DNA of 64,000 nucleotides from DAOUEX01 sp034430235 (GTDB lineage: Bacteria > Chloroflexota > Anaerolineae > UBA2200), in contig CAYZGO010000003.1 of the NCBI GenBank assembly GCA_964478075.1, forward strand, positions 1-64,000, given 5' to 3'. This document shows, piece by piece, positions 32,488-41,062 of the stretch; position 1 is the stretch's first letter; the number at the start of each line of letters is the position of its first letter. Below the pieces are notes generated by a model. The model worked only from the letters and a program-made list of their open reading frames with translations. It searched no databases and had not been told where the DNA came from. The position numbers and the translations under genes are program-made.

Positions 32488-33333
32488 TCAGCGTTTTGCA
32501 CAGTGCGCAGACCAGACCTTCAGCCGCCACACTAGGGACGGGTATGTCGGTGAGATTGTTCGAGCTGCCACATAGCTTTCCCAAGCTGCATCACAATCGT
32601 CTTGCCGCAAATAAAGGTCGCCCAGTAGTAGATAGTTCCACAAGTAAGCGGGCTCAGCCCGAATGCCGTCTTCCAAGCATTCCTGAGCACCCACCTCTTC
32701 TCCCGATAAGAGCAACGCCCTGGCAAGCAAACAATAGCCATACCCCTTTCCTGGTTCCAGAGCAACTAGGCCTTCAGCGCCCAGCCTTGCCACGCCTCCT
32801 TCTCCTGACTCTAATAGTTGGGTAGTGAACAGAAGAAGATGAGGCACATCCCTGGCAGCTCTCAATTGATGAACGACGCCCACCCAGTCTCTTTGCTGTG
32901 CATATACATAAGCTGAGACATAGTGAGCGATTTCGCGGCGGCTCTGGCAGACTGTGTCATCAGCCAGATTCGCAAGAGCAACGTCGTGCTTCTTCTGCAA
33001 AGCTGCAACTAGACCCATCATGAGCTTTCCCTCGGGGGTTAACACTTTGCTGTCCAGCAACCTCTCTTCTACCAGGCTGAGCTTGGCCGGTGAGTACACA
33101 TATTCCGGGAAAATCTTCGCAACCAGGTGTGGCAGCTCATTGGTCCGGCAACCATTTCCGTCCGCGCCCGCTATGCTTTGCACAAGCATCAAACGAAGCA
33201 AATTGTGCCACAGCGATGTAGTCACATATTGAAGTCGACTAACCAACAAGAGCACAATCAACAGAGCTATTACCATCAAATATCTCGAAGGCACCACTGC
33301 AGAACGCTCATACTCATGTTGGAAGCGACTCAT
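32488..33333 (-). CDS. Membrane-anchored TPR-like protein
   Basis: A 281-residue protein with one N-terminal membrane segment (about 18-36) and a helical remainder. The C-terminal third shows TPR-like helix pairs: Y-G-Y-C-L-L-A-R-A-L-L-L-S-G, then Y-L-W-N-Y-L-L-L-G-D-L-Y-L-R-Q-D-D-C-D-A-A-W-E-S-Y. The ATG at 33333 overlaps the stop of the GT4 gene (ATGA), so translation is coupled. Function unknown; TPR proteins in polysaccharide loci often scaffold assembly machinery, but that is inference. Confidence 0.7.
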   Translation of the reverse strand: MSRFQHEYERSAVVPSRYLMVIALLIVLLLVSRLQYVTTSLWHNLLRLMLVQSIAGADGNGCRTNELPHLVAKIFPEYVYSPAKLSLVEERLLDSKVLTPEGKLMMGLVAALQKKHDVALANLADDTVCQSRREIAHYVSAYVYAQQRDWVGVVHQLRAARDVPHLLLFTTQLLESGEGGVARLGAEGLVALEPGKGYGYCLLARALLLSGEEVGAQECLEDGIRAEPAYLWNYLLLGDLYLRQDDCDAAWESYVAARTISPTYPSLVWRLKVWSAHCAKR

Positions 33334-34541
33334 GTCGCACCTATACATTGTTCGAAAATCACGCACAACTGCGCCGCTAATGGCTTACGATCATACTTCT
33401 CAGCCAGGGCACGCGCCCTTTCCCCCATGTGCGCAACCCGTTCGGGGTCATTGCGAAGCGCACGGATGGCTGACGCCATGGCAGCAGGGCTATCGCCAGC
33501 AGAGACTCCTACTTGATGGTCGGTCAGGACTTGGGCCAAGAGACCATCAAAGTTGATCACCACCGGCTTTCCTGAAGCGAGGTAATCAAACAGCTTGTTT
33601 GGGAAGAGAAAGCTGGCAGCTTCCGTAGCTGCAGCGGATATGACGCAAATATCAGCCTCTGCCATAAGCGATGGCAGTTCCCCCTTGGGCACCGGCGGCA
33701 AGAACTCCACGTTCCGCAAACCTAGCTCTTCGGCTCTCAAAACCAAAGATGGTTTGGCCTTTCCATCTCCGACGAACACAAAGCGGATGCGTGGCTCAGT
33801 GTCCAGTTCCGAAGCAACATCCAGCAACCGGTCCAGACCGTTTGCCACACCATGAGCGCCAGCGTAGAGCACGACAAAATCGCCTTTGCGGCGACGGATG
33901 AGGCTGTCACCGCGCCTGATGCGTGGATAGAACAAGTCCAAGTCCGCCCCATGGGGAATCACTTCAATCTTGCCCTGTGGGACTCCTTTCGAAGCAATAA
34001 CGCGGGCCAGTGGCTCAATCGTCGCTATCACTCTGCATGCCCGATCGTAGCACTTCCGCTCCAGCCAGCTGGCACTGGTCACGAGAAGCGAGTCTTCGCG
34101 CAGTACCCCAAAGGTCACTGCCCAGTCCGGCCACAGATCGCGCACCTCAAAGACGAAAGGCACTCGACGCAGAGTCGTCACGATAAGCGCGGGTATGCCT
34201 ACCGTCAGCGGAGTCGAGGTCGCGAAAACAATGTCGATGTCCCGTAGAGTGAGGGCCAACAGAGTCGACAAGAGCGCAAACGCCACGAAGGACAGTATGC
34301 GCCGTGACGCTGAGAAGTAGTTTGAGTAAGGTACATTCAAAACCCGCACATCTATACCCGATATATCCAAGCGCTTCAGCAGCCAAAAACGTCTTGACAC
34401 GACATGACTTAGGTGACTGGGCCCCGTTATTACGGTCACTTGATGACCATTGTCAACCAGCCATCTCGAGAATTCATACGAACGAGTCCCCGCACTACTG
34501 TCTCTTGTTGCAAAGTATTGATGAATGTACAGTATCCGCAT
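33330..34541 (-). CDS. Family 4 glycosyltransferase (WbuB-like)
   Basis: A 403-residue GT-B enzyme. The N-terminal domain begins M-R-I-L-Y-I-H-Q-Y-F and has S-A-G-T-R-S-Y-E-F-S; a hydrophobic hairpin near residues 90-125 suggests membrane contact. The donor-binding half carries V-L-Y-A-G-A-H-G, F-V-G-D-G-K-A-K, F-L-P-P-V-P-K-G-E-L-P and the E-x7-E-like region around F-P-N-K-L-F-D-Y-L-A-S-G-K-P-V. The architecture is that of WbuB-like aminosugar transferases. ATG 34541 is used; the TTG 12 nt earlier is unlikely. It is coupled to the TPR gene downstream by ATGA. Confidence 0.9.
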   Translation of the reverse strand: MRILYIHQYFATRDSSAGTRSYEFSRWLVDNGHQVTVITGPSHLSHVVSRRFWLLKRLDISGIDVRVLNVPYSNYFSASRRILSFVAFALLSTLLALTLRDIDIVFATSTPLTVGIPALIVTTLRRVPFVFEVRDLWPDWAVTFGVLREDSLLVTSASWLERKCYDRACRVIATIEPLARVIASKGVPQGKIEVIPHGADLDLFYPRIRRGDSLIRRRKGDFVVLYAGAHGVANGLDRLLDVASELDTEPRIRFVFVGDGKAKPSLVLRAEELGLRNVEFLPPVPKGELPSLMAEADICVISAAATEAASFLFPNKLFDYLASGKPVVINFDGLLAQVLTDHQVGVSAGDSPAAMASAIRALRNDPERVAHMGERARALAEKYDRKPLAAQLCVIFEQCIGAT

Positions 34542-34568
34542 AATATATCTCAAAGAAGTCGTTGGGGA

Positions 34569-35666
34569 TTAAAAGTCCTTAATCGCCCGAGCCACCACCT
34601 CTTGTTGTTTCTTGGACAATTCGGGATACATTGGCAGCGAGAGCACCTCGGCTGCCGCGGTCTCAGCTATCGGCAAATGCACATCCGCACAGCCTGGCTC
34701 GAGAAGATAAGCTGGCTGCCGGTGCAGCGGGAGCGGATAATGAACACTTGCTCCAATCCCCTGCCGCTTCAAAGCAGCCAACAAAGCATCCCGGTTCGGC
34801 GTGCGCACGACATAGAGATGGTAGACGTGAAGTGCGTCTGGTGACTCGTAGGGTATTGTCACGTTGCAATCGGCGAGCAGCTCATTATAGTATTGCGCAC
34901 GAGCTCGCCGGGCTTTGTTCCACTTTTCGAGATAGCGCAGCTTGACAGCGAGAATGGCAGCCTGAAGAGCATCCAGCCGTTCCCCGTAGCCAATCTCCAG
35001 ATGCTCGTACTTGCTCTCCCGGCCATGGTCGCGGAGTAAGCGGACCTTGTGAGCAATCTCGTCGTTGCTCGTTACTACTGCTCCCGCATCGCCATACGCT
35101 CCTAGGTTCTTAGCTGGATAAAAGCTGAAGCAGGCCACATCGCCTATAGTGCCCACCCGTTTCCCCTTGTACCTTGCCCCGTGCGCCTGGGCAGCATCCT
35201 CGACCACCTGCAGCCCATGCCGGTGGGCAATCGCCAGGATCGGATCCATATCTGCTGGTTGGCCATAAAGATGTACTGGGATAATGGCTTTTGTCCGCTC
35301 CGTCACCGCTGCCTCGATCTTCGTCGGATCAATATTGTAGGTTGCCGGGTCTATGTCCACAAAGACTGGTTTGGCCCCACAATGAGAAATGGCCTCCGCT
35401 GTGCCTATGAAAGTGAACGGCGTGGTGATGACCTCATCTCCTGGCCCAATACCGCAGGCTAGCAATGCCAGGTGCAACGCCGCTGTTCCCGACGCCACTC
35501 CCACCGAGCATTGCGCGCCACAGAAGTTTGCGAACTCCCTTTCAAAGATCTCGACTTCTTCGCCCATGATAAAGGAAGCCCTGCTAATGACTCTCTGTAT
35601 GGCTTGGTCAATCTCACTCCCAATGGCGCGATACTGCTGCCTCAGATCCACAAGACGCACCTTCAC
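34569..35666 (-). CDS. DegT/DnrJ/EryC1 aminotransferase (WbpE/WlbC-like)
   Basis: PLP-dependent sugar aminotransferase of 365 residues. Key marks: V-D-L-R-Q-Q-Y, S-G-T-A-A-L-H-L-A-L, G-D-E-V-I-T-T-P-F-T-F-I, V-F-V-D-I-D-P, V-V-E-D-A-A-Q-A-H-G-A, and the PLP lysine in F-S-F-Y-P-A-K-N-L-G-A-Y-G-D-A-G-A. GTG 35666 has GGAGG 7 nt upstream and overlaps the preceding TGA (GTGA at 35663-35666). With the Gfo/Idh oxidoreductase and hexapeptide transferase just upstream it forms an oxidoreductase-acetyltransferase-aminotransferase set like that for 2,3-diamino-uronic acids (Wbp/Wlb). The precise sugar is not provable here. Confidence 0.92.
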   Translation of the reverse strand: MKVRLVDLRQQYRAIGSEIDQAIQRVISRASFIMGEEVEIFEREFANFCGAQCSVGVASGTAALHLALLACGIGPGDEVITTPFTFIGTAEAISHCGAKPVFVDIDPATYNIDPTKIEAAVTERTKAIIPVHLYGQPADMDPILAIAHRHGLQVVEDAAQAHGARYKGKRVGTIGDVACFSFYPAKNLGAYGDAGAVVTSNDEIAHKVRLLRDHGRESKYEHLEIGYGERLDALQAAILAVKLRYLEKWNKARRARAQYYNELLADCNVTIPYESPDALHVYHLYVVRTPNRDALLAALKRQGIGASVHYPLPLHRQPAYLLEPGCADVHLPIAETAAAEVLSLPMYPELSKKQQEVVARAIKDF

Positions 35667-36583
35667 CGTTCGTCCTCCGCGGATGCGTGGTAAGGCTTGT
35701 CTATAAGCCCGAAGGGACACCCCAGCTCGTATACACTTCGGATTCTCTTGGCCGGGATACCGACAACCAGGTCACCAGGAGCAACATCTTCAACCACAAC
35801 AGCACCTGCACCCACAAGAGCATCCTCGCCAATCACCACACCCGGCATAACACTCACATTCACACTGACCTTCGCTCCCCTCTTCATCGTGACTCCTCTC
35901 AAGCACTGCTTGGCCTTCGGGCACAGAGGATGGAGGGTGTTAGTCAGGACTGCACCCACTGTCATGTACGTATTGTCTTCCATTCGTGAGAACTGCGCGA
36001 TGTGCGAGTTCGTCTGGATGATCACGTTGTCACCGATCTCGGCAAAACCTTCAATCTGAGTATTGGTACCGATGGTCGTGTGGCTGCCGACGAACGTGCA
36101 CTCGCGGATTCTGACCCCGTGCCCGCAGTTGAACCGCGATCCGAAGCGGGTCTTGGCGTAGATCGTCGTGTGAGAACGAATGATCGAATTGTCACCTACT
36201 CTGACGATCGGCTCCACATCCTCGCCAACCCGCTTGTAGTCGTACTTGCTGAGAGGTTGGATTCCCAGTCGCACCAGGGCCTGCACAACGGTGTTATTGC
36301 CGAGGACCGTGGATTCGACAACAGCGTTATCCCCTACGGAGCAGTCATCTCCAAAGACGCAGCCGCTTCCTATCACTGTGCCGTGACCACACTTGAAGTT
36401 GCAGCCAATCCTCACACCCGCATAGATGATTGCATGCGGGCCAATGGCAACATTGTCACCGATGATCGTCTCCAGCTCCCCCTCCTCCTTGTCCCCCGGC
36501 GGAATGCCAACGAGAGCAAAGTCCCCGATTTTCGCACCCTCGCCAATCCTCACGTTGGGGCATACCCTGTACATCCCGGACAT
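35663..36583 (-). CDS. Long hexapeptide-repeat acyltransferase with internal duplication
   Basis: A 306-residue left-handed beta-helix protein, much longer than the roughly 190-residue WbpD/WlbB type. Two related coils are visible: G-D-N-V-A-I-G-P-H-A-I-I-Y-A with F-K-C-G-H-G near residues 45-70, and G-D-N-S-I-I-R-S-H-T-T-I-Y-A with F-N-C-G-H-G near 130-155. The C-terminal part (from about 180) is a normal family end with T-M-K-R-G-A-K-V-S-V-N-V-S-V-M-P-G-V and V-G-A-G-A-V-V-V-E-D-V-A-P-G-D-L. The ATG at 36583 shares one base with the stop of the small Cys-rich gene (TGATG); GGGAGG lies 8 nt upstream. Probably acylates the amino sugar made by the adjoining aminotransferase. Confidence 0.85.
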   Translation of the reverse strand: MSGMYRVCPNVRIGEGAKIGDFALVGIPPGDKEEGELETIIGDNVAIGPHAIIYAGVRIGCNFKCGHGTVIGSGCVFGDDCSVGDNAVVESTVLGNNTVVQALVRLGIQPLSKYDYKRVGEDVEPIVRVGDNSIIRSHTTIYAKTRFGSRFNCGHGVRIRECTFVGSHTTIGTNTQIEGFAEIGDNVIIQTNSHIAQFSRMEDNTYMTVGAVLTNTLHPLCPKAKQCLRGVTMKRGAKVSVNVSVMPGVVIGEDALVGAGAVVVEDVAPGDLVVGIPAKRIRSVYELGCPFGLIDKPYHASAEDER

Positions 36584-36729
36584 CACAGACCTCCCTTAAG
36601 GCAAGCCAGGCAGCAGTTCGACTGTTCCCCAGCGATTGCTGGCCGGCCCTGATCGCTCTCACAGCACCGAGTGCATTCTCGCCATCTGAGGGGGCAGTGA
36701 TTGCAGATCGCAAGGACCTTGTGCGTCAT
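36583..36729 (-). CDS. 48-residue eight-cysteine protein (candidate metal-binding)
   Basis: A small frame fitting exactly between two sugar genes. Its ATG overlaps the TGA of the Gfo/Idh gene (ATGA, 36726-36729) and its TGA overlaps the next ATG (TGATG, 36583). Cysteines fall at residues 9, 12, 19, 22, 23, 39, 40 and 43, giving three C-x-x-C pairs, typical of a zinc ribbon or a small Fe-S or rubredoxin-like site. It opens M-T-H-K-V-L-A-I-C-N-H-C-P. AGGTG lies about 7 nt before the ATG. The double stop/start coupling and cysteine spacing argue for a real gene. I know no named family for it in this context; a partner or regulator of the neighbouring enzymes is a guess. Confidence 0.6.
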   Translation of the reverse strand: MTHKVLAICNHCPLRWRECTRCCESDQGRPAIAGEQSNCCLACLKGGL

Positions 36730-37739
36730 GTCGTCACCTGCACCGGCGCTCCACGCTTGCGCATAGACCGCTCTGCCCACTCCAGGACTGTGACCACGCG
36801 CAGCCCGTTTTCGCCGTCCGTGCGCGGCTGCTTACCCTCGCGGATGCACTCAACAAAGTGTGCGCATTCGTTGCGCAAGGGTTCGGACATGTCGATCTTG
36901 GGGATATTGATGTCGCCCGAGTGCAACCGGTACTGGAACTCGCCATAGACCCGGTGGTTCCCTCCTATCAGCACCCCCTTGTCATAGATCCTGATCTTGC
37001 CCTCGGTGGCCAAGTCGTCATAGACGACCATCCTCTTGCTGCCCACAACCGTCATCCTTCGCACCTTGCTGGGGTCCAACCAACTAGCGTGAACATGGCC
37101 TCTCGCCCCGTCGGCAAACAGCAAGTTCACAAAGACCACGTCCTCGACCCCGCTGTTCAGATACCAAGCACCTGTGGCACTCACTTCCAATGGCATTTGC
37201 TGAAACAGGAGGAGCAGCATTGATATGTCGTGGGGGGCAATACTCCACAAAGCGTTGAGATCTGGCTGCAGCCGTCCCAGGTTCACTCTGGTGCAGTAGG
37301 CATAGTACACCTCCCCAAGCTCACCCTGGTCCATCAATTCTTTGATCTTGAGCATTGCCGGGTTGTACTCAAAGGTATGACCCACCATCAATACCCGCCC
37401 CTGAGATTGGGCTAGCTTAATGAGTTGCTCTGCATGCCGGCTGTTCAGAGTGAGCGGCTTCTCTACAAGCACATGCTTACCTGCTCTCAGCGCCGCCCTC
37501 GCCAAGTCGAAATGTGTTCGAGCTGGTGTAGCGATGACCACAGCCTCAATACTGATATCATTCCATACATCTTGTGGGCGCGAAATAGCCACCACCTGAG
37601 GATATAACCGCTTCACCAAAGCCAGCCGCGTCGCATCCAAATCACAACACGCTGTGAAGCAGGCCCCCGGCAACTCGTGAAGATTGCGAGCCAGATTCGG
37701 GCCCCAGTATCCGTAACCTACAAGCGCCACTTTGACCAA
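36726..37739 (-). CDS. Gfo/Idh/MocA family sugar oxidoreductase (WlbA-like)
   Basis: A 337-residue NAD(P)-dependent dehydrogenase. The N-terminal Rossmann fold shows V-A-L-V-G-Y-G-Y-W-G-P-N-L-A-R-N, then A-V-V-I-A-T-P-A-R-T-H-F and H-V-L-V-E-K-P-L-T with the family Lys. The catalytic domain has W-S-I-A-P-H-D-I-S-M with the conserved His-Asp pair. This is the first gene of the set with hexapeptide transferase and aminotransferase, matching enzymes that oxidise a UDP-uronic acid at C3. ATG 37739. It ends inside the start codon of the small Cys-rich gene. Confidence 0.92.
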   Translation of the reverse strand: MVKVALVGYGYWGPNLARNLHELPGACFTACCDLDATRLALVKRLYPQVVAISRPQDVWNDISIEAVVIATPARTHFDLARAALRAGKHVLVEKPLTLNSRHAEQLIKLAQSQGRVLMVGHTFEYNPAMLKIKELMDQGELGEVYYAYCTRVNLGRLQPDLNALWSIAPHDISMLLLLFQQMPLEVSATGAWYLNSGVEDVVFVNLLFADGARGHVHASWLDPSKVRRMTVVGSKRMVVYDDLATEGKIRIYDKGVLIGGNHRVYGEFQYRLHSGDINIPKIDMSEPLRNECAHFVECIREGKQPRTDGENGLRVVTVLEWAERSMRKRGAPVQVTT

Positions 37740-37816
37740 ACGACCACACCCTCCATCAGAATCACGACTAGCGCCAGCCCCGTAATGCTACAACCCCAGT
37801 TAACGAAGATCGCCCC

Positions 37817-37930
37817 TCAGCCTATCGAACAAGGGGGTCCCTCAATGGTCGCCTCGCGGCCCAATGACAGCAGACATTCCCAGAGGTGACTGCCAATGAA
37901 ACCCGCCCCTCCCGTGACGAATGCTTTCAT
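37817..37930 (-). pseudogene. NAD-dependent epimerase N-terminal remnant 1
   Basis: ATG 37930 opens 37 codons reading M-K-A-F-V-T-G-G-A-G-F-I-G-S-H-L, the SDR epimerase dinucleotide motif, then loses family character after residue 22 and stops. GAGGTG lies just upstream. All the rest of a roughly 310-residue enzyme is missing. Confidence 0.75.
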
Positions 37931-37956
37931 CACTGCACCTCGCCTGTGCATGACTG

Positions 37957-38148
37957 GCTAAGACGCAAGCTTGCGTCCAGCGTCACCTGCGGCTGGAAAG
38001 CGAGCAGCCACCTCGCTTGACCAGGATTGTCCAAAGTCCCGCTCGATAGGCCATCACAGACCGTTACCTCGTAACCCTGTGCCAGCAATGCTTGCACCCC
38101 ACGCAAACCGATGAAACCAGCGCTACCTGCAGCCAAGGTTCTCACAGC
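37957..38148 (-). pseudogene. NAD-dependent epimerase N-terminal remnant 2
   Basis: Codons here read L-A-A-G-S-A-G-F-I-G-L-R-G-V-Q-A-L-L-A-Q-G, then Y-E-V-T-V-C-D-G-L-S-S-G: an epimerase beginning with damaged glycines and no usable start. It lies directly upstream of remnant 1; the frame ends in TGATG at the start of that remnant. Two consecutive epimerase genes have been gutted. The rest of the 37740-38417 gap holds no gene. Confidence 0.65.
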
Positions 38149-38275
38149 TGCTTGCCCTTCGATCAGATCTTGATATGGCCCTGCATCCTGAGTCCCAGTC
38201 TCAGTAGATCCAAAATCATCACCACAAGCGGCTCCCATGCCGCTGATCCGGGGGCGTGCCCCTCTCCAGAGCGGA

Positions 38276-38320
38276 GGGATGCTACGCGAGAAGCCCGCTC
38301 TGGTCCAAAACCTGGGTCTA
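38276..38320 (+). repeat. Dispersed intergenic repeat, copy C
   Basis: GGGATGCTACGCGAGAAGCC matches copies A and B over the first 20 nt with one change, then diverges. It sits in the epimerase-debris gap. Confidence 0.5.
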
Positions 38321-38417
38321 CTGAGTCTGCCTGGGACCATGCCAGTAGACACATAGCATGCTACGTCTCCATTCAGCCAGAAAGGCACGTAAAATCGGCT
38401 ATCCTGCGTTCAGCCGC

Positions 38418-39665
38418 CTAGCTCTGCCCCCCCGACGGACGGAAGGGGCCACTCGGCGGCTGTTTGAAGTACTCCGCGACAAACGCGCCCATAATCCCTG
38501 CCATGAGACCAACAACCCCGGCGAGGGCGGCATTCAGCGCCTTCCTCGGCGATACCGGCTTGGCCGGCGCCGTCGCCTCCGAGGCGATATGCACCTCACA
38601 TGCCTCCATCTGGATCGCAATGCGCAGCTCCTCGGCCTTGCGTGAGAGGGCCAGGTAGGCGTCGCGGGCCACGTCCCTGGTACGCTGCAGGCGATCTAGT
38701 TCTGCTTCGGCCTGCTGCAATTCACCCTGTGCCTCCAGTATCTTTGGCGGGATCTCCTCCCTGGCCACAGCGCGGGCTTGCTCTTTCGCTTTCAAAGTCG
38801 CAATCAGGCTGTCCAGGCGCTGGATCCGTTGGGAGATGCTAGCCTCGCCGACAGCAGACGCTGCAAGAGAAATCTGAATTGGAGCGCCCAGGTCGCGCCG
38901 TACGCTAAGCGTGTTCAGTTCAATCAATAGAGCCGAAAGGTCACTGACCAGGCCCGGCGACGTCGTTCCCGCTGTCTGCAATTGTCGCTTCAGGCTCTCC
39001 ACATCCTGCAGTGCGAGCTGGATGTCGGTTTCTGCCCTGATGTAATCGGTCAGAGCCTCGGAGTAGGCCTTGATCGTCTCGCACAGCACGGTCATGGGGT
39101 TAGTTTTCTGGAACTCGATAATTGCTTGCTCCGCAGCTTGCAGTTTCTCGCCGACGATGTCAATGTGCTCCTCAAGCTGCCGGACATCGTCCGATTGACC
39201 ATACAGGGTGCTGATCTGCCTTACGTACAGCACAGCCCAGGTGTTGGCAACGTCGGCAGCTACCTGCGGGTCGCTGTAGCGCACCTTGAGCTGGATGATG
39301 CTGGGATCGTCCGCGGACGACACCGAGCATACGGCATCCAGCGCCTGGACCGAACGCAGCTCCCCTGGCAATGTATCGCCCAGTGCCGTGATAATCTGTC
39401 TTTCCAGTTGAGCATTCTTGGCCAGGGCAATGTAAGCCTTGGTCGGCACTTGCGAATCCTGGGGAGCCTCGATCTGAGGCACAAGAGTTATGCGATATCT
39501 AGGCGCGGTAGCGACGACCGTTGCTACTACCTCATAAGTCGGTGGCAGCACGAAAAGGCTGACCAGTGTGGCCACCACCATCGCCGCAGCAGTGAAGCCC
39601 AGAATCCACTTCCAGTATCTCACGACAACCCCAATGTAATGGCGTAGATCAATTTCGTCTTCCAT
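38418..39665 (-). CDS. Wzz/chain-length determinant family protein
   Basis: A 415-residue inner-membrane protein of the polysaccharide co-polymerase type. D-L-R-H-Y-I-G-V-V-V-R-Y-W-K-W precedes the first span (about 18-40). A long extracytoplasmic helical region (about 130-350) includes coiled-coil stretches rich in Glu, Gln and Arg, and a second span near the end (L-A-G-V-V-G-L-M-A-G-I-M-G-A-F-V-A-E-Y-F) follows the Pro-rich P-A-K-P-V-S-P-R-K motif. No tyrosine-kinase domain is attached, so any BY-kinase must be encoded elsewhere. ATG 39665 has GAGAGG 9 nt upstream; an in-frame upstream extension to 39749 is unlikely. Confidence 0.88.
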   Translation of the reverse strand: MEDEIDLRHYIGVVVRYWKWILGFTAAAMVVATLVSLFVLPPTYEVVATVVATAPRYRITLVPQIEAPQDSQVPTKAYIALAKNAQLERQIITALGDTLPGELRSVQALDAVCSVSSADDPSIIQLKVRYSDPQVAADVANTWAVLYVRQISTLYGQSDDVRQLEEHIDIVGEKLQAAEQAIIEFQKTNPMTVLCETIKAYSEALTDYIRAETDIQLALQDVESLKRQLQTAGTTSPGLVSDLSALLIELNTLSVRRDLGAPIQISLAASAVGEASISQRIQRLDSLIATLKAKEQARAVAREEIPPKILEAQGELQQAEAELDRLQRTRDVARDAYLALSRKAEELRIAIQMEACEVHIASEATAPAKPVSPRKALNAALAGVVGLMAGIMGAFVAEYFKQPPSGPFRPSGGQS

Positions 39666-39850
39666 GTTCAGTACCCTCTCGTTGTTGATATCCTTCGCAG
39701 CCGCTGGCCAATGGTCAGTCCAGCCAGAATTCCAGAGCTGCATTCCCAACCCTTGATCGAAGTGTAACTATTGCTGAGACGCTTCGTTTATGGAACGCCA
39801 GATCAAGCAGGCAGTTGCTATCGCGTGGGTAGAACATAGAGCGCTGCATG

Positions 39851-41062
39851 CTAGGACAGCTGATCTGAGATTATGCAGGGAGCGTGCGTTGGCGCAACCA
39901 GCCCCTTCTCTTGCAACAGGCAGGCATATTCGTCTCTCACCTTGTCAAAAACGAGACGTTCGTCGAAGCGCTCCCGAGCGATTCGCCTTCCCTCCTCACC
40001 CATACGCCTGGCCTTCTCAGCGTCGCCCAGTAGCTTGCAGATGGCAGTTGCCAGAGCTTCTACATCATGCAGAGGCACCAGATACCCATTGCGTCCATCT
40101 TCCACTACCTCTTTGTTTCCTCGGATACCCGTCGCCACGAGCGGAATACCCATCGCTGATGCTTCCATCAGAGCGCGCGGAAAGCCCTCCCGGTGCGAAG
40201 GCAGCACAAAGACATCCATGAGGGCGTAGAGTTCTTGTATGTCGTTACGCCAGCCAAGGAAAATAACCTCTTCCCCGACACCGTAATCCTTGGCCACCGC
40301 GGGGGTTAGTGCATCTGCCTTGTCGGTGTCTGTGCGACCAATAGCCAGAAACCTTACATTGGGCCAGATTTGCTTGACCTGGGCCGCGGCGGCGAGGAAT
40401 TCAAGATAACCTTTCTCGCGCACCAAGCGCCCTACAATTCCTACTACTTTGTGATCGCTGGGTATGCCCAATGACATCTTCTTTTTGCCGACCGCGTCTC
40501 TGGAAAACGAACGGGGATCAAACCTACCAAGATCTATGCCATTACCCAGGCACTCGATCTTCCAAGAAGGACAAATACCCTCCTTAATAGCAGTAGCAAC
40601 GTCTTCGGAGTTCTGCGAGAGGATCTTGTCTGAGCAGGACGCTGCAATCTTTTCCAGGGTTATGAAGAATGCCCGTGCCCATCTATTCATGTGGTCATGA
40701 AAGTAAAACCCGTGGACAGTGTTGACAACAATTGGCACGTGAGCCATCCTGGCCGCCAGTTGGCCTAAAAGCGCAGGTTTAGGAGTATGAGTGTGCACGA
40801 TCGTATACCGCTCGCGAAGGAAAAGCCGGTAGAGCTGCCACAAGGCCCGCAAATCAGCCAATGGACTGATGCGCCGTTGAATCTCGATCGTGAATACCGG
40901 GATGCCTCGTGATTCTATCTCACCGATCAAGGGCCCCTTGCTACAGACGGCGTGTACCTCATATCCCTCCTCTTTGAGATAGAGAATTTGGTTAAGCAGA
41001 ATGTAGTGTACCGTCATGTCTATAGAAGCGATGTGAGCTACTTTTACTCCCTGCTTACTCAT
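39851..41062 (-). CDS. Family 4 glycosyltransferase, duplicate A
   Basis: A 403-residue GT-B enzyme. The N-terminal acceptor domain has V-H-A-V-C-S-K-G-P-L-I-G-E-I and Y-T-I-V-H-T-H-T-P-K-P-A-L-L-G-Q-L-A-A-R. The donor domain has G-I-V-G-R-L-V-R-E-K-G and P-S-H-R-E-G-F-P-R-A-L-M-E-A-S-A-M-G-I-P with the E-x7-E region. The first about 187 residues are almost identical to the gene at 45783-47012, while the donor half is clearly different until the last 55 residues. The ATG at 41062 overlaps the epimerase stop by 8 nt; ATG 41071 is an alternative. With the preceding epimerase and GT4 gene it forms a three-gene unit. Confidence 0.92.
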   Translation of the reverse strand: MSKQGVKVAHIASIDMTVHYILLNQILYLKEEGYEVHAVCSKGPLIGEIESRGIPVFTIEIQRRISPLADLRALWQLYRLFLRERYTIVHTHTPKPALLGQLAARMAHVPIVVNTVHGFYFHDHMNRWARAFFITLEKIAASCSDKILSQNSEDVATAIKEGICPSWKIECLGNGIDLGRFDPRSFSRDAVGKKKMSLGIPSDHKVVGIVGRLVREKGYLEFLAAAAQVKQIWPNVRFLAIGRTDTDKADALTPAVAKDYGVGEEVIFLGWRNDIQELYALMDVFVLPSHREGFPRALMEASAMGIPLVATGIRGNKEVVEDGRNGYLVPLHDVEALATAICKLLGDAEKARRMGEEGRRIARERFDERLVFDKVRDEYACLLQEKGLVAPTHAPCIISDQLS

